A DNA stretch of 64,000 nt from positions 1 through 64,000 of the forward strand of contig NZ_FONY01000006.1 in the NCBI RefSeq assembly GCF_900113045.1, written 5' to 3'. The notes beneath the pieces are model-generated. The model was not told the origin of the DNA. It saw nothing but the letters and a program-made list of their open reading frames with translations, and did not search any database. Numbering within the stretch: position 1 is the first letter of the stretch; each line of letters begins with the position of its first letter. Shown here piece by piece: positions 16,756 to 26,405 of this stretch. A program made the translations under genes and the position numbers. This DNA comes from Thermoflexibacter ruber. GTDB taxonomy: Bacteria; Bacteroidota; Bacteroidia; Cytophagales; Thermoflexibacteraceae.

Positions 16756-17826
16756 ATGCTCTATTTTTACCCTGGTCCTTCTAAATTGTATCCTACTGTT
16801 CGTCAGTACTTATCAGATGCTTACGACAGTGGGATACTCAGTTTGAATCACCGCAGCCAAGAATTTGTAAATCTTTCAAAATCAACTATTTCTTTCTTAA
16901 AAGAAAAGTTGCATATTCCGCAAGAATACACTATTTTCTTTGTTTCTTCTGCGACTGAATCTTGGGAAATCATTGCCCAATCGCTTTCTCCTCAAGGGAG
17001 TTTGCATATCTTTAATGGTGCATTCGGGCAAAAGTGGTATGAATATACCTTGAAAATCAATGAAAAAGCCCAAAGTTTTCCCTTTGGACTTAATGAAGAA
17101 ATAAATATTCATTTCTTACCTACTATTGAAATAGATACTGTTTGCCTCACCCAAAATGAAACTTCTAACGGCACACAAGTAAGTAATGAAACTATTGCCC
17201 AAATCTCAAAAAAATACCAAAACAGCCTTATTGCTTTAGATGCTACTTCCAGCTTAGGAGGGATTGAAATAAATTGGCACTATGCAGACATTACTTTTGC
17301 TTCGGTGCAAAAATGCTTTGGCTTACCCGCAGGATTGGGTATGATGGTTTGCTCTCCCAAAGCCATAAGAAAAGGAATGGAAATTAATGAAAAAAAGTAT
17401 TATAATAGCTTTATTTTTCTTTACGAGAATATGCAAAATTGGCAAACTAATTATACACCTAATGTGCTGAATATTTACCTATTGAATCGTGTATTGAACG
17501 ATGTCTTGCCTATTGATTTGGTAAGTAAACAAATAAAAGAACAAGCAAAAAATTGGTATGGTTTCTTAGAAAAGTCTTATTTTTCTGTTTTAGGGAAAAA
17601 TCCCAACACACGCTCAGATACAGTCATTGCCGTACAGGGAGAAGAAAATTTCATCAAAGCAATAAAAGAAAAAGCTAAAAATCAAGGCATTATCTTAGGA
17701 AACGGCTATGGAAAATGGAAAAATAACACCTTTCGCATTGCTAACTTCCCTGCGATTACTCAGGAAGAAATAGAGGCTTTACAAGATTTTTTAGAAAAAT
17801 TTATCTCACAGGAAGTAAGTAATTGA
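16756..17826 (+). CDS. Class V aminotransferase, SerC / alanine-glyoxylate transaminase-like
   Basis: A 356-residue PLP enzyme. It opens with YFYPGPSKLYPTVRQYL and SLNHRSQEFVNL, the SerC/AGAT-type entry. LIALDATSSLGGIEI carries the PLP-contacting Asp, and TFASVQKCFGLPAGLG contains the probable Schiff-base Lys. The family interconverts phosphoserine, serine, alanine or glyoxylate with their oxo partners. The convergent serine dehydratase subunit next door hints at a serine-related reaction, but this is inference. Its 3' end overlaps that gene by 26 bases on the opposite strand. Likely third gene of the DJ-1 operon. Confidence 0.8.
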   Translation: MLYFYPGPSKLYPTVRQYLSDAYDSGILSLNHRSQEFVNLSKSTISFLKEKLHIPQEYTIFFVSSATESWEIIAQSLSPQGSLHIFNGAFGQKWYEYTLKINEKAQSFPFGLNEEINIHFLPTIEIDTVCLTQNETSNGTQVSNETIAQISKKYQNSLIALDATSSLGGIEINWHYADITFASVQKCFGLPAGLGMMVCSPKAIRKGMEINEKKYYNSFIFLYENMQNWQTNYTPNVLNIYLLNRVLNDVLPIDLVSKQIKEQAKNWYGFLEKSYFSVLGKNPNTRSDTVIAVQGEENFIKAIKEKAKNQGIILGNGYGKWKNNTFRIANFPAITQEEIEALQDFLEKFISQEVSN

Positions 17827-18475
17827 CTTCTTTTACCCAAGACAAATTTTTGATGTACTCCAAAGAAATTGGGCGAATGTCAGAATCCAACTCTATGAAC
17901 TGACAGGCAAAGTCATTTTTGCCCTTGCGAGAAACGGACATAGTAGCTATATTGGCATCATCTTGGGCTAAGATACTTGCAATGAAGGCGATAGCTCCTT
18001 TTATGTCCAAAGTAAGGATAATGAGCGTATGCAAGGAAGCAGAAAAATTGGCGGTAAACCCATTGACTTCTTCTATGTGTATCAAACCTCCTCCCTTGCT
18101 AATTCCTATGAGTTCAATGCTTTTCTCTCCTTTTCTAATGTTCAGTTTGATGGTATTGGGGTGCATGACAGAGGAACTTCCTATTGCTTTGAAAGTATAT
18201 TTTAGTCCTGCTTCTTTGGCAAAGTCAAAGGAGTTTTTGATTCTCACATCGTCAGTGGCATAGTCCAACAAACCAGCAATAATCGCTCTATCGCTCCCAT
18301 GACCTTCGTAAGTCCTTGCGAATGAGTTATAAAAAGTAACTTCTGCTTCGTCAGGGATTCCGCCTAATATGCCTACGGCAGTGCGAGCAATTTTAACTAC
18401 TCCTGCCGTATGCGAACTCGAGGGACCTATCATAATAGGACCTATCATATCAAAAATGCTACTCCTTTCTGCCAT
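17801..18475 (-). CDS. sdaAB: L-serine dehydratase, iron-sulfur type, beta subunit
   Basis: A 224-residue protein with the SDH beta domain (SIFDMIGPIMIGPSSSHTAG, FYNSFARTYEGHGSDRAI) and a C-terminal ACT domain from about residue 150 (TLIILTLDIKGAIAFIASIL, DANIATMSVSRKG). Two-subunit L-serine dehydratases deaminate serine to pyruvate; the catalytic Fe-S cluster is in the alpha subunit, which is not encoded in this window. The ACT domain suggests serine or another amino acid as effector. It follows trmB after a 3-base gap, so the two are co-transcribed. Confidence 0.92.
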   Translation of the reverse strand: MAERSSIFDMIGPIMIGPSSSHTAGVVKIARTAVGILGGIPDEAEVTFYNSFARTYEGHGSDRAIIAGLLDYATDDVRIKNSFDFAKEAGLKYTFKAIGSSSVMHPNTIKLNIRKGEKSIELIGISKGGGLIHIEEVNGFTANFSASLHTLIILTLDIKGAIAFIASILAQDDANIATMSVSRKGKNDFACQFIELDSDIRPISLEYIKNLSWVKEVNYLLPVR

Positions 18476-18478
18476 AAA

Positions 18479-19174
18479 TTAGGGATTTGAGTTAGTTGCT
18501 GCTTCCTTTAATTTGAATTTGATGTAATGAATAGAGTGTCCCTTTTCTGAAAAATGATTTTCGTATTTTGTTTTGATAGCTTGCTGATTGATGTCCAAAT
18601 GGTCTGCTAACAAGGGCGACTCGTATAAATTATCAGTATGAACTAAATCACTAATAGCCTCATTTTCAAGAATTTCTAATGTGTATTGGTATAGTAACTC
18701 GCTATCTGTTTTCAGGCGTACCCACATATCGGGCTTGCCAATCTGGCGATATAAGTTCAAAAATCTTGGGCTGGTGAGTCTTCGCTTGGCATCTCTGAGT
18801 TTGGGCTGGGGGTCGGGGTGAATCAGCCAAATTTCAGATACTTCTCCTTGCTCAAAAAACTGGTCTAAGTTTTCTATAATAGTTCTCAAAAAACCTACAT
18901 TTTTTAATCTTAGCTTATCTGCTGTAACAGCCCCTTTCCATATCCTTGCACCTTTGAGGTCGACCCCAATAAAATTTTTCTCAGGGAACTTTTGTGCCAA
19001 AGCTACCGAATATTCGCCTCGCCCACACGCCAGCTCCAATACAATAGGGTTGTTATTTTTAAAAAAATCGCTATGCCATTTGCCTTTGATAGTTTGATAG
19101 TTAGGTTTACCTGCTTGGATAACACGCTCATTTTGCTGGTTTTCCTCAAATCTCTGTAATTTCTTTCGCGACAT
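18479..19174 (-). CDS. trmB: tRNA (guanine-N7-)-methyltransferase
   Basis: A 231-residue SAM-dependent methyltransferase. Motif I is VLELACGRGEYSVALA, followed by NFIGVDLKGARIWKGA and the family signature EIWLIHPDPQPKLRDAKRRL (PDPWPK in many homologues; here Gln replaces Trp). TrmB makes m7G46 in the tRNA variable loop. First gene of the trmB-sdaAB unit; the 217 bases before it and the divergent gapN are AT-rich and contain the gapN promoter. Confidence 0.95.
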   Translation of the reverse strand: MSRKKLQRFEENQQNERVIQAGKPNYQTIKGKWHSDFFKNNNPIVLELACGRGEYSVALAQKFPEKNFIGVDLKGARIWKGAVTADKLRLKNVGFLRTIIENLDQFFEQGEVSEIWLIHPDPQPKLRDAKRRLTSPRFLNLYRQIGKPDMWVRLKTDSELLYQYTLEILENEAISDLVHTDNLYESPLLADHLDINQQAIKTKYENHFSEKGHSIHYIKFKLKEAATNSNP

Positions 19175-19319
19175 GAATTTGTATAAAGTTTGCCCAATAA
19201 TGCCTTTTCAAAGCACAAAAGTAGCAAAGAAATTAGAATTTTTATGCTGAGTTGGATTTGCTTCATTATATTTTAATTTTTTATTCTATACTTGACTTTC
19301 ATAAAAAATTTGTTAATTT

Positions 19320-19327
19320 TATCTTTG
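19320..19327 (+). promoter_or_regulatory. -7 promoter element of gapN
   Basis: TATCTTTG is a perfect TAnnTTTG match 64 bases before the gapN ATG. A TTG at 19292-19294 is somewhat far away (25 bases) for a -33 element. Confidence 0.45.
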
Positions 19328-19391
19328 AAATCTCTTTAAATGTAAAATTTTAAACAATATTTTTTACAATTTTTCTAAAACAACAAACCTC

Positions 19392-21017
19392 ATGTCTTTA
19401 AACGAACAAATTGCAAACATTTTTCCTACTGAATCTCAAATTCCCGAAGAGTTTAACTTAACTGAGCCAATTCATCAAAAGGAATATTTGGTGAATGGAG
19501 AAATGCGCACTTGGAACGGTGCTATGCACACTGTACTTTCGCCTGTGTACATAAAAACAGCCAATGGCTTGGAGCAGAAAGTGGTAGGGAGCTATCCTTT
19601 GGCTACAGAAGTCGAAGCCTTAGAAGCCTTAGAAGCGGCAGTAAAAGCCTACAATCACGGCAGGGGAGAGTGGCCCACAATGACTATACCTGAGCGAATC
19701 GCTTGTTTAGAGAAGTTTACCAACATGATGACCGAGAAAAAAAAGGAGATTGTAAACTTGCTCATGTGGGAAATAGGGAAGTCTTATGCTGACTCAGTCA
19801 AAGAATTTGATAGAACGGTACAGTACAACTACGATACGATAGACGCTTTGAAAGACTTAGACCGCAATCACTCTCGTTTTGTCATAGAGCAAGGCATCAT
19901 TGGACAGATTCGGCGCGCACCTTTGGGTGTAGTGCTTTGCATGGGACCTTTTAACTATCCACTCAATGAAACTTTTGCTACCTTGATTCCTGCACTTATC
20001 ATGGGCAATACCGTACTTTTCAAGCCACCAAAACATGGAACTTTGTTGCATTACCCTCTTTTAGAGGCATTTAGACAGTGTTTCCCCAAAGGCGTAGTCA
20101 ATACAGTCTATGGCAGAGGCAATACCATCGTAGGACCTATGATTGCTACGGGCAATATCAACGTACTTACTCTCATAGGCTCAAGCAAGGTGGCAGACAA
20201 ATTGAAAAAATCACACCCTAAGTCCAATAGATTGAAAGCTGTTTTAGGATTAGACGCAAAAAATTTAGCTATTATCTTGGACAATGCAGACATAGAAGCT
20301 ACGGTCAAGGAATGTATTTTAGGTACTTTGTCTTTCAACGGACAGCGTTGCACAGCTTTGAAAATGATTTTTGTGCATAACAAAGTCAAAGATGTTTTCA
20401 TCAAACGCTTTTCCGAAGAAGTAAGTAAGTTGAAGATAGGAATGCCTTGGGAGAAAGGTGTGCAAATTACTCCGCTTCCTGAGCCTCAAAAACCAGCCTA
20501 CATCAAGGAATGTATAGAAGATGCCGTAAGTCAAGGTGCGAAGGTGATGAACGAAGGTGGTGGACTTACGAATCAATCTTTTGTATTCCCTGCGGTGCTT
20601 TATCCAGTCAAAAAAGGCATGAAATTATATACAGAGGAGCAGTTCGGTCCTGTGATTCCTATCGCTTCTTTTGATGACATAGAGGAGCCTATCCAATACA
20701 TGATAGAGTCTGAGCATGGACAACAGCTGAGCATTTTTGGGACAGACCCTACACAGATTGCTAAACTCATAGACCCCTTAGTCAATCAGGTTTGCAGGGT
20801 AAATATCAATGCACAGTGCCAGCGAGGTCCTGACACATTCCCTTTTGCGGGGCGTAAGGATTCGGGTGAGAATACCCTTTCTGTAACTGATGCTTTGCGG
20901 GCATTTTCTATCCGTACTATGGTAGCGACTAAGCAAACAGAGGAAAACAAAGCCATTTTAAACCATATTGTAGAGCATCACGAGTCTAAGTTTTTATCTA
21001 CGAGGTTTATTTTTTAG
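19392..21017 (+). CDS. gapN: NADP-dependent glyceraldehyde-3-phosphate dehydrogenase (non-phosphorylating)
   Basis: A 541-residue aldehyde dehydrogenase-fold enzyme of the long GapN type common in Bacteroidota. The catalytic Cys320 is in [13 protein letters not shown]. Other landmarks are [53 protein letters not shown] and [22 protein letters not shown], the last typical of GapN. It oxidises glyceraldehyde-3-phosphate to 3-phosphoglycerate while making NADPH, bypassing one ATP-yielding glycolytic step. Cytoplasmic, monocistronic; a strong hairpin follows. Confidence 0.93.
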   Translation: MSLNEQIANIFPTESQIPEEFNLTEPIHQKEYLVNGEMRTWNGAMHTVLSPVYIKTANGLEQKVVGSYPLATEVEALEALEAAVKAYNHGRGEWPTMTIPERIACLEKFTNMMTEKKKEIVNLLMWEIGKSYADSVKEFDRTVQYNYDTIDALKDLDRNHSRFVIEQGIIGQIRRAPLGVVLCMGPFNYPLNETFATLIPALIMGNTVLFKPPKHGTLLHYPLLEAFRQCFPKGVVNTVYGRGNTIVGPMIATGNINVLTLIGSSKVADKLKKSHPKSNRLKAVLGLDAKNLAIILDNADIEATVKECILGTLSFNGQRCTALKMIFVHNKVKDVFIKRFSEEVSKLKIGMPWEKGVQITPLPEPQKPAYIKECIEDAVSQGAKVMNEGGGLTNQSFVFPAVLYPVKKGMKLYTEEQFGPVIPIASFDDIEEPIQYMIESEHGQQLSIFGTDPTQIAKLIDPLVNQVCRVNINAQCQRGPDTFPFAGRKDSGENTLSVTDALRAFSIRTMVATKQTEENKAILNHIVEHHESKFLSTRFIF

Positions 21018-21066
21018 AAAGTAATTATTGGGATACTCTTAAAAATTACAAATCATAAAAATATTT

Positions 21067-21137
21067 TTTACCACAAGTTCACAAGATTCACAAGAGAAAT
21101 TATAAAAAACTTGTGATGTTTGTGTGCTTGTGGTAAA
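21067..21137. terminator. Long hairpin between convergent gapN and PBP4 genes
   Basis: Two 28-base arms (21067-21094 and 21110-21137) pair at 23 of 28 positions around a 15-base loop, and the outer 11 bases pair perfectly (TTTACCACAAG with CTTGTGGTAAA). The arms also contain internal CACAAG repeats. Flanking A/T runs allow termination in both directions. Confidence 0.65.
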
Positions 21138-21150
21138 TAGCCAATTTATT

Positions 21151-22494
21151 TCAATAATTAAGATAAAAATTAGTCAAAATCTTTTCCATTTCTGCCCTGA
21201 TGGTAGAGGTGGCTTGCATAAAATGGTTATTCATAAATGCGAAGCACAATCTCCTACCTGAGCGGGTAATGAGGTAGCCGCTTAGGCAAGAATTATTACT
21301 CAACGAACCTGTTTTAGCAAAGACAAAGGGAGGGTAATTTTTAAACAAATTTCTCAGTGTGCCTGCTTTACCCCCTATGGCTAACATACTGAATAGGCGA
21401 GCTTCTTCTGACTTACTTACAGCGACTTCTTTATAAATTTTCAGGAGTAGCTCTACCTGAGAGCGAGGAGAAAAGAGATTCATACGAGAAAGTCCAGAGC
21501 CATCTACCCACTTGGGCTTGTCGCTGAGGTCTGCAAGGTGATTTTTGAGCATAAAATCTATAGCATTTTGCGTACTGATAACGCCCTCTCCAATCTGGCT
21601 ACTACACATGAGCAAAATCTGCTCTGCTAAAAAATTATCGCTTGGCTGTAACATTCTGCGATAAAGGCTATCAGCTTGGAAACCTTTTAATACTTTTACT
21701 GCGGATTTTTGATAGGGATACTGGATAAGTTTGACCTCTTTTTTCAAAGTATCGCTGAGCAATTGAGCGGTAAGCATAGAAGAAGTAATAAATGGAACTT
21801 CTTGGTATTGAGTCTTTTGTACTTTTTGCAAAGTATAGGTAAAATCATTTTCTCTCAGTTTCCTTTGCACAAACAGTCCCTCGCCTAAGTTTTTATCCTC
21901 TTTCGTAAATCTTTCAAAATACTTAGGCTGCGTATTCAGATTCTTTTCTGATTGGGCAGTGAATGTTACCAAATTTCCATAAATAGGCAATACGGAACGT
22001 TCAGGCGAATAATCTTCGTTATAATCGTCCCAAGACCAACCTTCTCCAAAATGAACTTCTTTCCAGTGAGTATCAGAAAAGTAGATTTTTTCTTTGCTAT
22101 TTTTTAAAAAGTCAAACACTGCATCATGAGCAAAATCTGGGTGTAGGAAAGTAGGGTCGCCTGTGCCAAAAATAATCAGAGAATCAGTACGTTGAATATA
22201 CTGTAGTGCAGGAACTTGCTGATTAGGAGTGTTGCCCAAGATTTTTAAGCCTGCGTAAAAAGTGAATAATTTGGTAGTAGAGGCAGGGGTAAAATATTTA
22301 TCATAGTTGTATGCTAAGAGGTATTTTCCTTTGTCCATGTCATACACCGCTACTCCTATCAATGTTTTAGCCTGCGCTGGATTTTTCTGTATATAAGCAG
22401 AAAATTTTTTGTTAGAAGCAATGTAAGATGTTGTTTTACAGGAAGTAAAAATAATAAAAGTAATGATAAAAAGTAATAGATTTCTCATATTCAC
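21151..22494 (-). CDS. dacB: D-alanyl-D-alanine carboxypeptidase/endopeptidase, PBP4 type, lipoprotein
   Basis: A 447-residue peptidase S13 homologue. An N-terminal hydrophobic stretch ends at FTSC, so it is probably lipidated at Cys19. All three penicillin-binding motifs are visible: SxxK as S72-T-T-K75, SxN as SDN in LQPSDNFLAEQ, and KTG at residues 394-396. S13 enzymes trim or cleave peptidoglycan cross-links in the periplasm. It is shorter than E. coli DacB, as often seen in Bacteroidota. Monocistronic. Confidence 0.92.
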   Translation of the reverse strand: MNMRNLLLFIITFIIFTSCKTTSYIASNKKFSAYIQKNPAQAKTLIGVAVYDMDKGKYLLAYNYDKYFTPASTTKLFTFYAGLKILGNTPNQQVPALQYIQRTDSLIIFGTGDPTFLHPDFAHDAVFDFLKNSKEKIYFSDTHWKEVHFGEGWSWDDYNEDYSPERSVLPIYGNLVTFTAQSEKNLNTQPKYFERFTKEDKNLGEGLFVQRKLRENDFTYTLQKVQKTQYQEVPFITSSMLTAQLLSDTLKKEVKLIQYPYQKSAVKVLKGFQADSLYRRMLQPSDNFLAEQILLMCSSQIGEGVISTQNAIDFMLKNHLADLSDKPKWVDGSGLSRMNLFSPRSQVELLLKIYKEVAVSKSEEARLFSMLAIGGKAGTLRNLFKNYPPFVFAKTGSLSNNSCLSGYLITRSGRRLCFAFMNNHFMQATSTIRAEMEKILTNFYLNY

Positions 22495-22561
22495 TCAGAT
22501 TTGTTGAGTCAATATTATAGCAAAAAATTCAATAAATCGATTTTAGTATAAAAAATTCGTT

Positions 22562-23137
22562 TTAGAGTAAAACTTTGGCTTTTTGCTTAGCTTTCTGGCT
22601 TACGATAGCCTCTGCAAACCAAACAAATTCGCTGATGAACTTTTCAAAGTTTTTAGCAATGCTTTCATTTACCAAAATGCCATTTTCATCAAAGGCTTCA
22701 TCTACAAAAGGGACAAGCAACTTGTAGGGCATAGGGAAGGCGCCCAGAGCAAGAACAAGTAGCTGCATTTGTGTAGAGGCATTAATCCCTCCAAACTTGC
22801 CTGTAGTGGCTGTTACTACTCCTATAGGCTTTTTGTCAAACTCTTTCCAAACATAATCTATGGCGTTTTTGAGTGCGCCAGAGTAACTTCCATGATATTC
22901 AGGAGAAACAAAAATCATGGCATCTGCTTCCTCTAATTTTTGAGCAAATGCTTTAAGACCCTCAGGGGGATTTTGGTGCTTCTTAGCAGTTTCTTCCAAC
23001 ATAGGAAATCTATACTCGCTCAGGTCTATTATTTCTGTGCTGATTCCTCTTTTGGCAAATCTTTTTTGTAGTTCTATACTTGCTTGGTGTGACAGTCTTC
23101 CGATACGTGTACTTCCAGAGATAATGACAACATTCAT
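22562..23137 (-). CDS. NADPH-dependent FMN reductase family protein
   Basis: A 191-residue flavodoxin-like protein. MNVVIISGSTRIGRLS is the phosphate-binding loop and SPEYHGSYSGALKNAIDYV is the signature of the NADPH-dependent FMN reductase family (azoreductase/ChrR-like). It would reduce FMN or quinones with NAD(P)H in the cytoplasm. The ATG at 23137 is chosen because the fold begins there; upstream in-frame codons add only ten unconserved residues. Confidence 0.9.
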   Translation of the reverse strand: MNVVIISGSTRIGRLSHQASIELQKRFAKRGISTEIIDLSEYRFPMLEETAKKHQNPPEGLKAFAQKLEEADAMIFVSPEYHGSYSGALKNAIDYVWKEFDKKPIGVVTATTGKFGGINASTQMQLLVLALGAFPMPYKLLVPFVDEAFDENGILVNESIAKNFEKFISEFVWFAEAIVSQKAKQKAKVLL

Positions 23138-23236
23138 GATAAAAAAATTAATTTGTATTTTATTCATAACTGATTTGGTATAAAGAAAGTTTAAGATACA
23201 ACACGATGTTTTGCACTAATACCTTAAAGCATCGTA

Positions 23237-25168
23237 CTAATACATTTCTATCTGCTGTGTTAGTTCTACGATTCTATGAATGACGGCATCGAGGTCTTCA
23301 GTAGCCTTATATAGATAGTCTATGTACTGCTGTACATTTTTCTCATCTGTTTTAATCAGGTGTGCTAAGCCAAGAATATTAGCCACAGGGCGGCGGGCAT
23401 CGTGGGACTGTAACCATGCAATTTCTTTGAAAATATTGTTCTGACGTACTAATATTTCGTTTTGCAGCCTAATTTTCTCCTCGCTTTGCTTTTGCTCGGT
23501 AATGTCAAAGGAAGCTAAGACAAATGCGCTTACTTGTTGATTTTTATCTAAAATAGGTTGGTAAACGTTTAAAAAGGTCTTATTCTCGAAATTTGCTTCA
23601 TGTGTACATGTGTTTCCTGCAAAGATTTCTGGCAGGCAAGTTTCTAATTGCTGATAAATTTCTTTGATTAATATACTTTTGACTGGTTTCCCAATAAAGT
23701 CTTGTGGATTAATAGGGTAATTCTTGTATCCCGCTCCTCCTGTATAAAGAAACTTTAAATCTTTATCTATCAAGCTAATAGAACCTTCTGGAAAGTTATC
23801 TACTACTGCTTTGAGTCGGGCTTGGCTTGCCTCAAGCTGCAAGTTGGCTTGATAAACCTCTTCCAAACTCTGCCGGAGTTCCTCCTCCGTATTGGCGAGC
23901 ATTTCATTCTTTTGTTGTAGCTGTCTTTCTAACAATTTTTGATTGGTAATATCTTGTTGCATTCCGTACATTTTCAATGGCTTGCCTTCTGCGTCCCATT
24001 CCAAAACTTTGCCCTTGTCCAATATCCAAATCCAATTTCCGTTCTTGTGTTTCATGCGAAGTTCACATTCATATATTTCAGTTTCTCCTCTTATATGCTT
24101 TGCTAAGAGTGCCTTAGCTATCTTGAGGTCTTCGGGGTGTACGAACCTTTCCCATGTATGAATCGTATGAGATGTTATTTCCTTTAATGTATAGCCTATC
24201 ATATCTGCCCACTGCTCGTTATGCTTTACTTCTCCCGTTTGTATATTCCATTCCCATGTACCTACTCCTACACTACGAATAATATTGGTAAGTTGTTGTT
24301 TTTCAGTAGCTATACTATTTTCCATGATTTTCCTTTGGCTAATATCAATCAAAGTATATAAAATGCAAGGCGTGTTACTAATTTCGTATTTCTCCAAAGA
24401 TGCCAAGACTGTTTTAGGTGTTCCTTTACTTGTTTGAATAGTAAGCTCAATATGTCCTGAAAATCCATTAATGGTGATTCGTTCTTTTAATGCCTGTCTT
24501 GCTTGCTCATCTATCACCCCAAGTTCTGTATGCGTTTTTCCTATCACATTTTCATAGTCAAAATCTAACAATTCCAACCAAGCTTTATTTACCTCCATGA
24601 TTTGCCCGTTAGCAAAATTGGTAATTGCAAGTGCTACGGGAATAGCCCCAAAGGATTTTGAAATTAGTTCTTCAGATTTTTTAAGCAAGTCAGAAGCGCG
24701 TTTTTTTTGGTCTATATTCTCTATGCTAAAGTTTATACCCAATAACTCATTGTTAGAATGATAGACAGGAAGGTATTTGCCTCTAAGCCATACCTTATTA
24801 CCCATAACATCTGTAATTTCTCTTTCTGTATGAATGATTTGTCCTTGGAGGGCTTTTTGAAATTCTTGTTCAAACTCATTTTTTAAATTAGGAGCAACAT
24901 AAGGCGAAAAATCTTCTCCAATAGCGATTTCCTTACCCCATAGTTGCAAAATATCCTTTTGAGTTGTTTTATTAAAAAATAAGACTTTTTGCTCAGGGCT
25001 TAATAGTACATTTCCTACATCAGAACTGTCCAATATGGCTTGTAATAAGTTTTTTAGCTTATTTACCTCTTCGTATGTATTTTCTGTATTTGTATGACCC
25101 ACAGTAAAAGAAGTTAAATCATTTTTAGTAAGACAAAGAGAAGTAAAAATTTTAAGAATGAATACCAA
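23237..25168 (-). CDS. Multi-PAS sensor ending in a DHp-like segment without ATPase domain (paralogue 2)
   Basis: Up to 643 residues. About four PAS/PAC domains are visible near 40-155, 165-280, 290-415 and 445-575, linked by a coiled coil that contains EELRQSLEEVYQANLQLEA. The third is a PAS_3-type fold (GTWEWNIQTGEVKHNEQW). The last 60 residues match the tails of the 94 and 29863 genes: LQSHDARRPVANILG, with His589; the usual Glu after His is Asp here. No HATPase domain follows. The start is uncertain: the frame opens with TTG at 25168, no ATG occurs before the first PAS, and a GTG at 25102 is an alternative. The N-terminal PAS of the other two paralogues is absent. Confidence 0.8.
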   Translation of the reverse strand: MVFILKIFTSLCLTKNDLTSFTVGHTNTENTYEEVNKLKNLLQAILDSSDVGNVLLSPEQKVLFFNKTTQKDILQLWGKEIAIGEDFSPYVAPNLKNEFEQEFQKALQGQIIHTEREITDVMGNKVWLRGKYLPVYHSNNELLGINFSIENIDQKKRASDLLKKSEELISKSFGAIPVALAITNFANGQIMEVNKAWLELLDFDYENVIGKTHTELGVIDEQARQALKERITINGFSGHIELTIQTSKGTPKTVLASLEKYEISNTPCILYTLIDISQRKIMENSIATEKQQLTNIIRSVGVGTWEWNIQTGEVKHNEQWADMIGYTLKEITSHTIHTWERFVHPEDLKIAKALLAKHIRGETEIYECELRMKHKNGNWIWILDKGKVLEWDAEGKPLKMYGMQQDITNQKLLERQLQQKNEMLANTEEELRQSLEEVYQANLQLEASQARLKAVVDNFPEGSISLIDKDLKFLYTGGAGYKNYPINPQDFIGKPVKSILIKEIYQQLETCLPEIFAGNTCTHEANFENKTFLNVYQPILDKNQQVSAFVLASFDITEQKQSEEKIRLQNEILVRQNNIFKEIAWLQSHDARRPVANILGLAHLIKTDEKNVQQYIDYLYKATEDLDAVIHRIVELTQQIEMY

Positions 25169-25280
25169 TAAAACATTACATTTAAACTTTTACGAATATA
25201 TAGATAAAAAAATAAAATAGGGAATTAATAATTAGAAAATTTAAGAGAAGGTGCTTTATCCAATATTCGATTATTTTTTG

Positions 25281-25288
25281 TACTTTTG
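25281..25288 (+). promoter_or_regulatory. -7 promoter element of trhO
   Basis: TACTTTTG is a perfect TAnnTTTG match 48 bases before the ATG at 25336. A small hairpin (CCATG/CATGG) lies in the leader. Confidence 0.5.
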
Positions 25289-25335
25289 TGGCTCAATTCG
25301 CACCATGTCTGAAGCATGGCTAAGTATTTTTTATT

Positions 25336-26310
25336 ATGGAAAACAACAAAAAGTATTACATTTTACTGTATTATTGCTATACTCCTATTGACCATCCAGA
25401 GGAGTTCAGAGAACAGCATCACTATTTTTGCTTAGACCTTAACCTTAGAGGGCGTATCATTGTCGCTCCTGAGGGCTTAAATGGTACAGTTTCAGGATTA
25501 AAAGCAGATTGCCAAAAGTACATGGACACCATGAAGGCAGACCCTCGCTTTGCCAACATAGATTTTAAAGTAGAGGAACATGACACCCATGCTTTTACCA
25601 AACTTCATGTAAGAACGAAACCTGAAATCGTACATTCTGACTTGTACCATATAGACCCTAACAAACGTACAGGCATACACCTTGCCCCTGCGGAGTTTAA
25701 AAAAATGAAAGATGCAGAAGACGTAGTGATTTTAGATGTAAGGTCTAACTACGAACACGCTGTAGGTAAATTTAAAAATGCAATTACTCTTGATATCGAG
25801 AACTTTAGGGACTTTCCTGAGAAAGTAGCGGAGTTAGAGCAATTCAAAGACAAAAAAATAATTACCTACTGTACGGGAGGCATCAAGTGCGAAAAAGCAA
25901 GTGCTTACTTACTGGAAAAAGGCTTCAAAAATGTTTATCAGTTGCATGGAGGAATTATCAAGTATGGTTTGGAAGAAGGAGGAGAGGACTTTGAAGGAAA
26001 ATGTTATGTATTCGATAATCGCATTACCGTTGATATAAACAAAGTAAATCCTACGGTTATCTCTAAGTGTTTTGTGTGCGGAACTACTTGCGACAGAATG
26101 GTAAATTGTGCCAACCCAGAGTGTAATAACCACGTTCCTATTTGCGAAAAATGCGGCTGGGAAATGGAAGGGGCTTGCTCACCTGCTTGCAAAGCACACC
26201 CCGAGAAGCGACCTTATGACGGTACGGGTTACTATCAAAAAAATACTAATCATTACAACCCCTTCAAAAACGTAAAAAGGGAAAAGAGGTTAGTATTTGC
26301 CAAAAATTAA
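25336..26310 (+). CDS. trhO: tRNA uridine-34 hydroxylase, rhodanese family
   Basis: A 324-residue protein of the YceA/TrhO family, which hydroxylates wobble U34 of tRNA on the way to 5-methoxyuridine or cmo5U. It has the N-terminal acylphosphatase-like domain (IIVAPEGLNGTVSG), a central rhodanese domain with the active-site Cys179 in YCTGGIKCEKAS, and a Cys-rich zinc-binding tail (FVCGTTCDRMVNCANPECNN, ICEKCGWEMEGACSPAC). Length fits the family. An 11-bp perfect stem follows the gene. Confidence 0.94.
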   Translation: MENNKKYYILLYYCYTPIDHPEEFREQHHYFCLDLNLRGRIIVAPEGLNGTVSGLKADCQKYMDTMKADPRFANIDFKVEEHDTHAFTKLHVRTKPEIVHSDLYHIDPNKRTGIHLAPAEFKKMKDAEDVVILDVRSNYEHAVGKFKNAITLDIENFRDFPEKVAELEQFKDKKIITYCTGGIKCEKASAYLLEKGFKNVYQLHGGIIKYGLEEGGEDFEGKCYVFDNRITVDINKVNPTVISKCFVCGTTCDRMVNCANPECNNHVPICEKCGWEMEGACSPACKAHPEKRPYDGTGYYQKNTNHYNPFKNVKREKRLVFAKN

Positions 26311-26338
26311 TAGCATAGAGTATATATATAATTGTACT

Positions 26339-26372
26339 AAACCTTGCAACATTGATAAAATTTGCAAGGTTT
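26339..26372 (+). terminator. Hairpin after trhO
   Basis: AAACCTTGCAA (26339-26349) and TTGCAAGGTTT (26362-26372) are perfect 11-base complements with a 12-base loop. The T-rich tail is poor, so termination is likely rather than certain. The upstream in-frame TTG for the methyltransferase lies in the loop. Confidence 0.5.
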
Positions 26373-26405
26373 GATTATCTCATAGCTGTTGTCAATTACT
26401 TCTTA

